Positions 1 to 7,419 are shown, counted from the stretch's first letter. The stretch: 9,173 nucleotides of DNA from DASSKW01 sp035701115 (GCA_035701115.1 DASSOA010000106.1:1-9173); one strand, 5' to 3'. The notes: generated from the sequence alone by a model not told the origin. A program made the numbers and translations.

Positions 1-186
1 CAGATCCGGCTGTTCCCCGAGATGGTAACGCGCATGTGTTCCGGCCGAATCCACCCGCAGTTTCAAGTCGGGAACATGCCGCTTCTGAATTGCATGCAAC
101 ACACCTTCGGCGGTTGGCGAGCGGCAGATATTGCCCATGCAGACAAAGGGCACCGAATGGCCGGATGCGGGGAGGTTTGCTGTCAT
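1..186 (-). CDS. Low-molecular-weight protein tyrosine phosphatase, N-terminal part (cut by window edge)
   Basis: Only the first 62 residues are in the window; the gene continues past position 1. The family hydrolyses phosphotyrosine through a cysteinyl-phosphate intermediate and in bacteria often acts on tyrosine kinases that control polysaccharide export. The P-loop signature CX5R is intact and followed by Ser: VCMGNICRSPTAEG, with nucleophile Cys16 and Arg22. A second family motif, DSAGTHA, follows near residues 46-52. The catalytic Asp of the C-terminal DPY loop is not visible. The ATG at 186-184 is the only usable start: the two ATGs just upstream (196-194 and 191-189) run straight into stops. 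The gene starts 15 bp after the kdsB stop, and its Shine-Dalgarno sequence is weak, so coupling to kdsB is likely. In Pseudomonas a similar gene (ptpA) also follows kdsB, which supports the call. The true substrate cannot be told from sequence. Confidence 0.93.
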   Translation of the reverse strand, partial: MTANLPASGHSVPFVCMGNICRSPTAEGVLHAIQKRHVPDLKLRVDSAGTHARYHLGEQPDL

Positions 187-201
187 GACATCACATCCGT
201 A

Positions 202-960
202 TCAGGTCCGCATCAGCGCCGCAACGCGCCTCAGATCCTCTTCCGTGTCCACGCTCGGTCCGGGAATTTCTCCAGCTTCTTCCACCGCGATATGCATTCC
301 GATCCACAGGGCGCGCAGTTGTTCCAGCTTCTCGATCGTTTCGAGTTCGCTCGCAGGCGTGTGCGAAAGTGTCTGCAACGCCGACGCCCGGTAGGCATAC
401 AACCCGATATGCCGCTTCGCGTTTTGCCAATTCTGTTGTGACCCGGCTCCCGCCGGAGCCCCATCCCGACTCCATGGTATCGGTGCGCGGCTGAAGTACA
501 TGGCCCGACCCGCGTGATCAGATACCACTTTTACGATATTGGGGTTGAGAAAGTCCGCAAGCGTACTGATCGGCGTGCAAAGCGTCGCCATCTGTGCTGC
601 GCGATCTGCAGCCAGCAGTGCTGCAACCTGCCGGATGGTCGCACCTGGCATCATGGGTTCGTCGCCCTGCAGATTGACAATGATCTCGTCCCCATCCCAC
701 CCGAGACGTTCAGCGACTTCCGCAATTCGATCGGTACCCGAAACATGGTCGCTGCGCGTCATCTGCACTTCTACTCCGGCGACGCTGCAAACATCGCGTA
801 TGCGTGCGTCGTCGGTAGCAACAATGACCCGGTCTGCGCCGCTTTCGCGGGCGCGTTCACAGACGTGAAGTATCAACGCCTTGCCGTGCAAATCGGCCAG
901 TGGTTTGCCGGGAAGGCGCTGAGATCCATGCCGGGCCGGAATGACGACATTGAAATGCAT
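202..960 (-). CDS. kdsB: 3-deoxy-manno-octulosonate cytidylyltransferase (CMP-Kdo synthetase)
   Basis: A cytoplasmic enzyme that activates Kdo with CTP to give CMP-Kdo, the donor used by WaaA to attach Kdo to lipid IVA. The protein has 252 residues, close to the usual length of about 250. Visible family motifs, in order: the nucleotide-binding N-terminus PARHGSQRLPGKPL (8-21), ATDD (48-51), NLQGDEP (96-102, with metal-binding Asp100), NIVKVV (141-146), YFSRAPIPW (155-163), HIGLYAYR (184-191) and VDTEEDL (237-243, second metal-site Asp238). All expected key residues appear to be present. The ATG at 960-958 follows the ycaR stop with no spacer (TGAATG). A good Shine-Dalgarno GAGGAA at 967-972, 6 nt upstream and inside the ycaR coding end, fixes the start. 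The enzyme sits with lpxK and msbA in the same LPS operon. Confidence 0.97.
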   Translation of the reverse strand: MHFNVVIPARHGSQRLPGKPLADLHGKALILHVCERARESGADRVIVATDDARIRDVCSVAGVEVQMTRSDHVSGTDRIAEVAERLGWDGDEIIVNLQGDEPMMPGATIRQVAALLAADRAAQMATLCTPISTLADFLNPNIVKVVSDHAGRAMYFSRAPIPWSRDGAPAGAGSQQNWQNAKRHIGLYAYRASALQTLSHTPASELETIEKLEQLRALWIGMHIAVEEAGEIPGPSVDTEEDLRRVAALMRT

Positions 961-1140
961 TCACACTTCCTCGCCGGGCTTCAATTCGCGCGCTTCATCT
1001 TCCAGCATGACGGGAATTCCATCGCGCACCGGATACGCCAGCCGATCGGCCTTGCAGACCAGCTCCTGTTCCGATTTACGATATACCAGCCGGCCCTTGC
1101 AGACCGGGCAAACCAGGATTTCAAGCAATTTGTGATCCAT
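961..1140 (-). CDS. ycaR: YcaR/Trm112-like small zinc-ribbon-type protein (UPF0434)
   Basis: A 59-residue protein, readily missed because of its size. It begins MDHKLLEILVCPVCKG, very like E. coli YcaR, and carries the family pattern CPVC (Cys11, Cys14), a third Cys29 and AYPVRDGIPVML (35-46). Family knowledge: Trm112 proteins are small zinc-ribbon activators of methyltransferases in eukaryotes and archaea. The bacterial YcaR group has no firmly established role, and many members lack a complete set of four zinc-binding cysteines. Here I count only three Cys, so zinc binding is uncertain. The start at 1140 is supported by AGGAG at 1150-1154, 9 nt upstream, which overlaps the lpxK stop codon. 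The gene ends exactly where kdsB begins and its last codons hold the kdsB ribosome binding site. The same position between lpxK and kdsB is conserved in E. coli and Pseudomonas. Confidence 0.93.
   Translation of the reverse strand: MDHKLLEILVCPVCKGRLVYRKSEQELVCKADRLAYPVRDGIPVMLEDEARELKPGEEV
967..972 (-). promoter_or_regulatory. Ribosome binding site of kdsB inside ycaR
   Basis: GAGGAA on the minus strand, 6 nt before the kdsB ATG and encoding part of the Glu-Glu end of YcaR. It fixes the kdsB start and couples the two genes. Confidence 0.75.
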
Positions 1141-1152
1141 AACGCCACACTC

Positions 1153-2172
1153 CTAAATCATCGCTCTGATCAGGCATTGCTGCAGACCGGACAGGATTCG
1201 CGTATCGTCACGGCCATCGAACCGCGCCGTCGCCGGAACAAACCATGTGTTTTCCGTTTGCAAATGCGCACATTTTACGGCGTCTTTTTCTGTCATCAGC
1301 ACCGGCAAGTCGTCGCCGAACGCAATATCAGACTTCTCAAGCTCCGCATGATCAGGTAATGTCCTGCCGTCAACCTGCAATCCGGCGGCGCGCAGTGCGG
1401 CAAAGAACTGTTCAGGATCCGCAATAGCCGCCACGGCGTGCACCCGCTTTCCGGCAAACTCGCTCAGCGGGCAACGTGAACCGTCAGCAAGTGAAACCGC
1501 TTCGACCAACTCGAGAGTCATCAGGCAGGCGCCTGCCGGGATGTTTGAAGGAACGCCAGCGCCGGCCTTCACCACAACAAATTGCGCGCTGCGCAGGCGC
1601 CTGACCGATTCACGCAAGGGGCCCGCCGGCAGACGCCAGCCGTTTCCGAGACCCCGGCTGCCGTCAAGCATGATCACTTCTGCAGCACGAGGCAAACGAT
1701 AATGCTGCAGACCGTCATCGCTTAGAATCAGATTCACCCGCCACTTTTCCACCAGCAACCGGGCCGCGGCGACACGATCCGGTCCTGCTGCGACCGGGAG
1801 CCCACTGCGACGTGCCAGCAACACCGCCTCGTCGCCGACTTCATGTGCGTCGCCATCCGCGGTTACAAGCCGCGGCCACGACTTTGCATGGCCACCGTAA
1901 CCACGGGTAATCATCCCTGGATGGTATCCTGCAGCTGCGAACTTTTCTGCAAGCCACAGCGTGCATGGCGTCTTGCCGCTGCCCCCGACGCTCAGATTGC
2001 CCACCACAATGACCGGTGCAGGCACCACGTCGGGAAGCAGAATACCGGTGCGATACAGCGCACGCCGAAATGCGGTCAGTAAAATGAACAGCCAGCTCAG
2101 CGGAACAAGAATCCAGACCGGCCACCTGCCATACCAGCGCCGCAACAACCAGCCATGCAGCCAGCGTTTCAT
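1153..2172 (-). CDS. lpxK: Tetraacyldisaccharide 4'-kinase (lipid A 4'-kinase)
   Basis: An inner-membrane-associated kinase that phosphorylates the 4' position of the lipid A disaccharide, giving lipid IVA, the acceptor for Kdo from CMP-Kdo. The protein has 339 residues, typical for the family. A hydrophobic N-terminal helix (about 19-34) anchors it to the membrane. The P-loop reads VGNLSVGGSGKTP (about 57-69). Further family motifs are TRGYGG (89-94), GDEAVLLARR (113-122), SDDGLQHYRL (151-160), the GNGWRLPAGPLRE stretch (176-188) and TEKDAVKC in the C-terminal domain. The ATG at 2172-2170 lies 9 bp after the msbA stop. No strong Shine-Dalgarno is seen, so it probably depends on translation from msbA. 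The stop lies 12 bp before ycaR. The msbA-lpxK pairing is classic: LpxK completes the substrate that MsbA will export once Kdo and acyl chains are added. Confidence 0.97.
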   Translation of the reverse strand: MKRWLHGWLLRRWYGRWPVWILVPLSWLFILLTAFRRALYRTGILLPDVVPAPVIVVGNLSVGGSGKTPCTLWLAEKFAAAGYHPGMITRGYGGHAKSWPRLVTADGDAHEVGDEAVLLARRSGLPVAAGPDRVAAARLLVEKWRVNLILSDDGLQHYRLPRAAEVIMLDGSRGLGNGWRLPAGPLRESVRRLRSAQFVVVKAGAGVPSNIPAGACLMTLELVEAVSLADGSRCPLSEFAGKRVHAVAAIADPEQFFAALRAAGLQVDGRTLPDHAELEKSDIAFGDDLPVLMTEKDAVKCAHLQTENTWFVPATARFDGRDDTRILSGLQQCLIRAMI

Positions 2173-2181
2173 GATGCCGAA

Positions 2182-3954
2182 TCAGTGTCCATTACTGTCC
2201 CGGAACTGCATGCGATGCAACATCGCATACTGACCGTTCTGCGCAAGCAATTCGGCGTGCCGGCCGCTCTCGACGATGCGGCCCTGATCCAGCACCAGAA
2301 TGCGATCGGCCCGCTCGACGGTCGAAAGCCGATGCGCGATCACCAGCGTAGTACGTTCCCGCATCAGCTGTTCCAGTGCCGCCTGGATGTGGCGTTCGGA
2401 CTCGCTGTCCAGCGCAGAAGTTGCTTCATCGAGGATCAGGAGTGGCGCATTCTTGAGCAAGGCCCTTGCGATCGCAATGCGCTGCCGCTGACCACCTGAG
2501 AGCAAGACGCCGCGATCGCCGATCTGCGTATCGAATCCCTGCGGCAATGCCTGAATGAATTCCAGCGCGTGCGCGGCCTGCGCGGCCGCCGTGACATCCG
2601 CATCGCCGCGATCCGCCAGCGTCCCGTAGGCAATGTTGTTGCGGATACTGTCATTGAACAGGATGACATCCTGACTCACCATTGCGATCTGTTCCCGCAG
2701 GTCGTGCAGGCGGTAATCGGACAAAGGAAACCCGTCGAGCAGAATCTCGCCGGAGTCGGGATCATAGAATCGCGCCACCAGTCCAACCAGCGTTGATTTC
2801 CCGCTACCCGAACGTCCGACCAGCGCAACGGTTGTGCCGGGTTCAACCTTGAACGAGATGTCGCGCAGTACTTCGCCCTTTTCCGCTGCATACGAAAAAT
2901 TCAGGGCCCTGAACTCAAGTGCACCGGTGGCGCGCCTCAGTTCGCGGCTCCCGCCGCGCGTCTCGACTTCCTCATCAAGCAGTTCGAAGATGCTTTGTCC
3001 CGCCGCGATACCCTTCTGCAGCGGGGCGTTGATGTCGGTCATGTGTTTGAGCGGCGCCATTACCAGGAGCATCGCAGACAGGAATGATGCGAAGGTACCG
3101 ACCGACACGACGTTCAGCATGGATGGCAGGGTTGCCACGTAGATCACCAGTGCCATGCCGACGCCGGCGATCAGCTGGATGATCGGACTGGAACCGGCAT
3201 TGACCAGCACCAGCTTCATGTTCAGATACCGGTTGCGCTCATTGACAGTCTCGAACTGGTGCCGCTCCTGCTGCTCGCCGCCGAACAATTTGACGATGCG
3301 GTGCCCCGTCACGACTTCCTCGGCCACCTTGGTCACGTCACCCATCGAATCCTGGATTCGAGTGCTGTAACGCCTGAAGCGCTCGCTGACGTAGCGGACC
3401 AGCAATGCAATGATCGGGCCCACGATCAGAATAAAAAACGACAGTTTCCAGCTCAGATAGAACATCAGACCAATCAGACCCACGATGGTCAGCCCGTCGC
3501 GAATCAGTACGGTAATCGCGTTGGTCGTCGCTTCCGCAACCTGTTCGATGTTGTATGTCAATTTGGATATCAGTACGCCTGACGACGTCACGTCATAGTA
3601 CCGGGTCGGCAATCGCAACAACTGGCCGAATGCCTGGGCGCGCAGCGTCTTGATGACACTTCGGCCGACCCAGCTTATGAAGTATGCGGACAGAAACCCG
3701 GACAGGCCGCGCAACACAAACAGACCAATGACAAGCGGTGGAATCAACCGGATGCTGTGCGGATCATGCGCAACAAAACTCTTGTCCATGAGTGGCTTGA
3801 TAAGCGCCGCGAATGCCGGCTGGGTAAGCGCATAGATCACCATGCCCAGAATTGCGAGCAGAAACATCTTCCAGAACGGTTTCACGTAAGCCAGCAGGCG
3901 CCGGTAGACCCGCATCACGCTGCGATCGACATGCAATGCGGTCATCGAAGTCAC
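2182..3954 (-). CDS. msbA: Lipid A flippase MsbA, ABC transporter with fused permease and ATPase
   Basis: A homodimeric inner-membrane flippase moving core-lipid A from the cytoplasmic to the periplasmic leaflet using ATP. At 590 residues it has the usual MsbA size. The N-terminal half (about 20-320) carries six hydrophobic segments of an ABC exporter. The C-terminal half is a complete nucleotide-binding domain: Walker A GRSGSGKST (380-388), Q-loop Gln428, signature LSGGQ (485-489), Walker B LLILDE (505-510) with catalytic Glu510, D-loop SALD and switch His541. The start is not settled. A GTG at 3954-3952 gives a 4-bp GTGA overlap with the exbD stop; an ATG three codons later (3945-3943) is also possible, with an AGAG-like element before it. 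The assignment as MsbA rather than a generic ABC exporter rests on the neighbouring lpxK and kdsB as well as the sequence. Confidence 0.95.
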   Translation of the reverse strand: MTSMTALHVDRSVMRVYRRLLAYVKPFWKMFLLAILGMVIYALTQPAFAALIKPLMDKSFVAHDPHSIRLIPPLVIGLFVLRGLSGFLSAYFISWVGRSVIKTLRAQAFGQLLRLPTRYYDVTSSGVLISKLTYNIEQVAEATTNAITVLIRDGLTIVGLIGLMFYLSWKLSFFILIVGPIIALLVRYVSERFRRYSTRIQDSMGDVTKVAEEVVTGHRIVKLFGGEQQERHQFETVNERNRYLNMKLVLVNAGSSPIIQLIAGVGMALVIYVATLPSMLNVVSVGTFASFLSAMLLVMAPLKHMTDINAPLQKGIAAGQSIFELLDEEVETRGGSRELRRATGALEFRALNFSYAAEKGEVLRDISFKVEPGTTVALVGRSGSGKSTLVGLVARFYDPDSGEILLDGFPLSDYRLHDLREQIAMVSQDVILFNDSIRNNIAYGTLADRGDADVTAAAQAAHALEFIQALPQGFDTQIGDRGVLLSGGQRQRIAIARALLKNAPLLILDEATSALDSESERHIQAALEQLMRERTTLVIAHRLSTVERADRILVLDQGRIVESGRHAELLAQNGQYAMLHRMQFRDSNGH

Positions 3955-4370
3955 TCTGTCCGGGGTTTGGTGGTGAGTATCTGCAATTGCGTGAAGCCGA
4001 GCGCCCCGGCCACATCCATCACCGTCACCACCGACTGATTGGTGGAACGTGCGTCGGCACGCAGAATGATCGGAATATCCCGCCGATCCCCGGCGGCCGC
4101 CAGCAGCGCCTCGCGCACGGCATCGGGACTGGTGCCCGCAACCGGTTTCTGGTTGACGTAATAATGTCCGGCCTCATCAACCGTTACGTCGATGCCGGTG
4201 ATGCGCTCTTTGGATGGCCCGACACTCGCGGTCGGCAACTGCACATGCAGGCTGGTGTTCTGGATGAAATGCGTGCTCATCATGAAAAACACCAGCAACA
4301 TCAGCACCACATCCACCAGCGAGATGAGGTTGAGTTCCGGATCTTCGTCGTGTCTGGATCCGATCTTCAA
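3951..4370 (-). CDS. exbD: ExbD/TolR-family biopolymer transport protein
   Basis: A single-pass inner-membrane protein that, with ExbB/TolQ, forms a channel converting proton flow into mechanical work on a periplasmic partner. The protein has 139 residues, typical of ExbD. After a short cytoplasmic stretch comes one transmembrane helix (about 14-32) in the context NLISLVDVVLMLLVFFM; Asp20 matches the essential membrane Asp of ExbD and TolR. A periplasmic domain of about 100 residues follows, including IPIILRADARS and a C-terminal FTQLQILT. The start is TTG (4370-4368), giving a TTGA 4-bp overlap with the exbB stop. GGAG at 4378-4381, 7 nt upstream, supports it, and no nearby in-frame ATG fits the family N-terminus. 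No tonB or tolA lies in the window, so the partner is unknown. The gene could be named tolR-like instead. Confidence 0.92.
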   Translation of the reverse strand: MKIGSRHDEDPELNLISLVDVVLMLLVFFMMSTHFIQNTSLHVQLPTASVGPSKERITGIDVTVDEAGHYYVNQKPVAGTSPDAVREALLAAAGDRRDIPIILRADARSTNQSVVTVMDVAGALGFTQLQILTTKPRTE

Positions 4371-4975
4371 TGCGGGGCTCCGCGCACGGCGTTCATCAGA
4401 CGCATGGTTTCACGTTCCATGCGTACCACGAGATCCTGCACTTTGCCGCGCAGATAACGATGTGCGATGTACGCCGGGATCGCCACGGTCAATCCGGCCA
4501 CGGTCGTAATCAACGCTTCCGAAATGCCGCCCGCCAGGACCGCGGGATTGCCGAGTCCGTTGCTGGAAATGGCAGCGAATACACGCATGATCCCGATTAC
4601 CGTTCCCAACAGGCCGAGCAGCGGCGAAATGGTGGCGATGGTACCGAGCGTGATCAGATAGCGGTCGAGCTCGTGCACGACGTGCCTGCCGGTATCCTCG
4701 ATAGCCTCGTTCATTACCTCGCGTTCGTTATCGCGATTGACGAGTCCTGCGGCAAGAATCCGGCCCAGCGGCGATCCCGCGCGCAGTGCCTGCAGGTGAT
4801 CGTCATCCAGCTCGCCGGCCTTGAACCAGTTCCATACCTGCGCCGCAAGATGTTCAGGCGCAACGCGCCGGGTCTGCAGCGTCCAGAAACGTTCTGCAAC
4901 GATCGCTACGACAATGATCGAACACAGAATAAGCGGGGCCATGAGCCAGCCGCCGGCTTTGATGATCTCGAACAT
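4367..4975 (-). CDS. exbB: ExbB/TolQ/MotA-family proton channel protein
   Basis: The channel-forming subunit of a proton-driven motor; pentamers of this family surround an ExbD/TolR dimer in the inner membrane. The protein has 202 residues. Visible are a first membrane helix (about 10-28, start MFEIIKAGGWLMAPL), a cytoplasmic loop of roughly 85 residues, and two more helices. The second has the family motif ISPLLGLLGTVIGIM (116-130). The third, ALITTVAGLTVAIPAY (154-169), holds conserved small and Thr residues that line the channel. The start is chosen by the family N-terminus, as the Shine-Dalgarno is weak. It lies 63 bp after comEC, and a candidate -10 box in that gap could give the exbB-to-kdsB run its own promoter. 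The stop overlaps the exbD start by 4 bp. Substrate and partner are not shown by the sequence. Confidence 0.93.
   Translation of the reverse strand: MFEIIKAGGWLMAPLILCSIIVVAIVAERFWTLQTRRVAPEHLAAQVWNWFKAGELDDDHLQALRAGSPLGRILAAGLVNRDNEREVMNEAIEDTGRHVVHELDRYLITLGTIATISPLLGLLGTVIGIMRVFAAISSNGLGNPAVLAGGISEALITTVAGLTVAIPAYIAHRYLRGKVQDLVVRMERETMRLMNAVRGAPH
4378..4381 (-). promoter_or_regulatory. Ribosome binding site supporting the TTG start of exbD
   Basis: GGAG on the minus strand, 7 nt before the TTG at 4370-4368 and inside the end of exbB. It supports a rare TTG initiation in a TTGA stop-start overlap. Confidence 0.65.
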
Positions 4976-5007
4976 GAAACTTGCATATCCGGTTGGGAAT
5001 CTGGCGC

Positions 5008-5036
5008 ATGATACTGGATTTTCCCGGATGCGCGAA
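5008..5036 (-). promoter_or_regulatory. Candidate sigma70-like promoter before exbB
   Basis: On the minus strand TATCAT (5013-5008) matches the -10 consensus at 5 of 6 bases. The box at 17-bp spacing, TTCGCG (5036-5031), matches the -35 consensus at only 3 of 6. It would place a start about 25 bases before exbB, in the only sizeable gap of the comEC-to-phosphatase run. This is a by-eye match and may be chance. Confidence 0.27.
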
Positions 5037-5038
5037 TC

Positions 5039-7327
5039 TCAGCGCATGGTCCAGAAGCGCGCCGCATCCTTGCGCCAGCGGCCGGTGATGACCGGCGCCC
5101 TGCCCTGCCTGAAACTCAATTCGATCGCCCCGTCGTGGACCGTGTCGGCAAGCAACGCACCGGACGCGCGATAGCGGGCGATCACGGCCGGTTTGGGAAA
5201 ATGCCAGCGATTGCGATAGCCCACCGGAAACAGCACGTATTTGGGGGCCACTGCGTCGACAAATGATCGGCTCGACGATGAATTGCTGCCGTGATGCGGC
5301 GCCACCAGCACCTCTGCGGACAATTCATGCGGGTGCAACGCAATCAGCCGCTCTTCGCCCGCTTTCATCAGATCCCCAACCAGCAGGGCGCGGCCGCCGG
5401 CGCCGCTGATCTTCAATACACAGGCCGCGTTGTTGCCGTGACTGGGCGCGGCGGAATTCGGATACAGGACCTCGAAGCGAACGCCGTCCCAGCGCCAGTG
5501 CTGCCCCGCTACACACAGCCAGACGTTGGCGAACTTCCCGACCGCTCCCGACAAAACCGGCATCCCGGGAAAATGCCGGCGCAGACGCGGCAAACCACCG
5601 GCATGGTCATTGTCCTCATGGCTGATAACCGTCATGTCCGGCCGGGCGATGCCCTGAGACTGCAGCCAGGGTAGCAGCACCAGCTTCACCGTATCCGAAT
5701 CCGGGGAAAACGCGGGACCGGTGTCGTAAATCAAGGTGTGATGCGCGGTCCGCACCACCGCCGACAGGCCCTGCCCGACGTCGAGCAAGGTCAGGTCAAA
5801 ATCACCCGGCGAAATTCCCTGACGGACCGAAACCACGAGGGGCAGCAACAGCACCGCGCCCATCCACCGGGCAGGCAGCCCACGTGGCGCCAGCAGCCAA
5901 ATCACGCCGACCCCGGCGGCGGCCAGGGTAAGGAGCCCCGGAGCGGTCGCAGCAAGCTGTCCATGTGGCAGATTTGCCAGTCGCTCAAGCACCGGCCAGC
6001 TGATCGCCATGACCCCGGCGGCGGACTTGAGCAACGCGGCGCCACCCCAATGCCAGCATGGCAGAAGCAGCGTGCCCGACAGCACCAGCGGCACGACGAG
6101 GAAGCTGTACAGCGGCACGGCAAAGAGATTGGCAAGCGGTGCAATCAGGGCTGCGCGATGAAAAAAGAAAATCAGCAGCGGTAACAGGCCGATCCCCACC
6201 GCCCACTGGGTGCGCAGCAGCTCGCGCCACCAGCCGCTTTTGCGCCCGGACCAGCCGCTGACGGCATAAAGAATGGATGCCACCGCGCCAAACGACAACC
6301 AGAAACCGATACTGCATATCGAGAGGGGATCCAGTAACAGGACCACGATCAGCGAGAGCCCCAGCACATCCTGCCAGCGCTCGCGGCGCCGCAAAACGAC
6401 GCAGCCCGCCGCGACCGCCAGCATGACCAGCGCGCGTTGGGTCGGCACGGAAAATCCGGCCATTGCCGCATAGGCCGTCGCGCCGGCGAGCGCCGCAATC
6501 CATGACGCAATGGGCACCGGAACCCGCTCGCACAACCAGGCATTGCGGCGCCAGATCAGACCAGTGAAGAGCAGCATCAGCCCGGCCAGAAGGCCGATGT
6601 GCAAACCGGAAATCGCCACCAGATGTGCGGTGCCTGTGCTGCGAAATACCTGCCATTGTTGCGGCGTAATCGCCGTGGTATCGCCTACCGCCAGCGCCGC
6701 CGCAATGCCCCCGAATTGACTGTCGCCAATTGCGTTCCGGATGGACCGTGATACCGCCGCACGCAGGCGCAGCAGCGGATTATGCAACGGCCCACCCAGT
6801 CGTCCGGCCTGTTCATGCCTGACGTAGCCGGTGGCGCCGATGCCCTGACGAAACAACCAGCCTTCGTAATCAAACCCGCCCGGGTTCATGAATCCGCGCG
6901 GCCGTTTGAGCCGCACGGCAAAACGCCAGTGCTGCCCTGGTGCCAGATCCGGGTGCGCACCTGACCAGGTGAGCCGTATCTCTTCCGGCGTACCGGCCCC
7001 CGGCGCTCGACTATCCAGGCGTTCCACCCGAAATCGGAAGCGGACGTATTCCGCTTCCGGCTGGGGGATGGAGGTGACCCAGCCGCTGACGGTCACGGTC
7101 TTGCCTTCCAACTGCGGCGCCAGGCGCTCGATCAGCTGGTGCTGGACGCACCACCAGAACCAGACAAAGCCGAATACACCGAACAGCAGAACGCGTGTTT
7201 CGCGGCGAATGCTCAACAGGATTGTGAGCATCATCCCGGCCAACACGACCGTCCACGCCGGGGGAAGAATCGAGAATGCAAGCAGCGCCAGCATTCCTGT
7301 TAACATCGCCATCCCTGCGCGAGCCAT
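5039..7327 (-). CDS. comEC: DNA internalisation competence protein ComEC/Rec2
   Basis: A polytopic inner-membrane channel for uptake of single-stranded DNA in natural transformation. The protein has 762 residues, normal for the proteobacterial full-length form. Three parts are visible. The first is an N-terminal hydrophobic segment (about 7-60) and DUF4131/OB-like region (about 70-170). The second is the Competence membrane domain (about 205-480), with the hallmark TAHLVAISGLHIGLLAG (233-249). The third is a C-terminal metallo-beta-lactamase-like domain (about 510-740). The latter keeps LLDVGQG (514-520), the metal motif HEDNDH (His570, Asp572, Asp574, His575), GDL (651-653) and APHHGSNSSSS (676-686), so the nuclease-type site looks intact. 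Start choice is uncertain: ATG at 7327 is used here, but ATG at 7306, seven codons in, has an AGGG 6 nt before it. The gene is divergent from the DUF2062 gene and leads into exbB. The host may be transformable, but no pilus genes are present to confirm this. Confidence 0.95.
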   Translation of the reverse strand: MARAGMAMLTGMLALLAFSILPPAWTVVLAGMMLTILLSIRRETRVLLFGVFGFVWFWWCVQHQLIERLAPQLEGKTVTVSGWVTSIPQPEAEYVRFRFRVERLDSRAPGAGTPEEIRLTWSGAHPDLAPGQHWRFAVRLKRPRGFMNPGGFDYEGWLFRQGIGATGYVRHEQAGRLGGPLHNPLLRLRAAVSRSIRNAIGDSQFGGIAAALAVGDTTAITPQQWQVFRSTGTAHLVAISGLHIGLLAGLMLLFTGLIWRRNAWLCERVPVPIASWIAALAGATAYAAMAGFSVPTQRALVMLAVAAGCVVLRRRERWQDVLGLSLIVVLLLDPLSICSIGFWLSFGAVASILYAVSGWSGRKSGWWRELLRTQWAVGIGLLPLLIFFFHRAALIAPLANLFAVPLYSFLVVPLVLSGTLLLPCWHWGGAALLKSAAGVMAISWPVLERLANLPHGQLAATAPGLLTLAAAGVGVIWLLAPRGLPARWMGAVLLLPLVVSVRQGISPGDFDLTLLDVGQGLSAVVRTAHHTLIYDTGPAFSPDSDTVKLVLLPWLQSQGIARPDMTVISHEDNDHAGGLPRLRRHFPGMPVLSGAVGKFANVWLCVAGQHWRWDGVRFEVLYPNSAAPSHGNNAACVLKISGAGGRALLVGDLMKAGEERLIALHPHELSAEVLVAPHHGSNSSSSRSFVDAVAPKYVLFPVGYRNRWHFPKPAVIARYRASGALLADTVHDGAIELSFRQGRAPVITGRWRKDAARFWTMR

Positions 7328-7341
7328 ATTCCGTTCTCATC

Positions 7342-7376
7342 TCCGGACGGTAATAATGCGTAGCGGATTGTCCGGA
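7342..7376. repeat. Inverted repeat TCCGGAC / GTCCGGA in the comEC leader
   Basis: TCCGGAC at 7342-7348 is mirrored by GTCCGGA at 7370-7376, with 21 bases between. Each arm contains the self-complementary hexamer TCCGGA, so the pair can be read as an inverted or a direct repeat of one site, 28 bp apart. It lies 15-49 bp upstream of the comEC start. There it could be an operator pair or a weak leader hairpin. No T-run follows, so it is not a terminator. Confidence 0.45.
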
Positions 7377-7419
7377 ACTGGCATTCCGCTCAGGTGGGCC
7401 GCACGTCAGCCGCTGGTTC

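Noticed and set aside
514..1359. A 281-codon open frame on the plus strand
   Set aside because: It lies antisense across kdsB, ycaR and the end of lpxK, all of which show intact family motifs on the minus strand. Its translation matches nothing I recognise and GC-rich codon use explains it.
3852..5011. Two plus-strand open frames of about 200 codons opposite exbD and exbB
   Set aside because: Both are antisense to ExbB/ExbD genes with clear membrane helices and the conserved Asp. They lack recognisable features.
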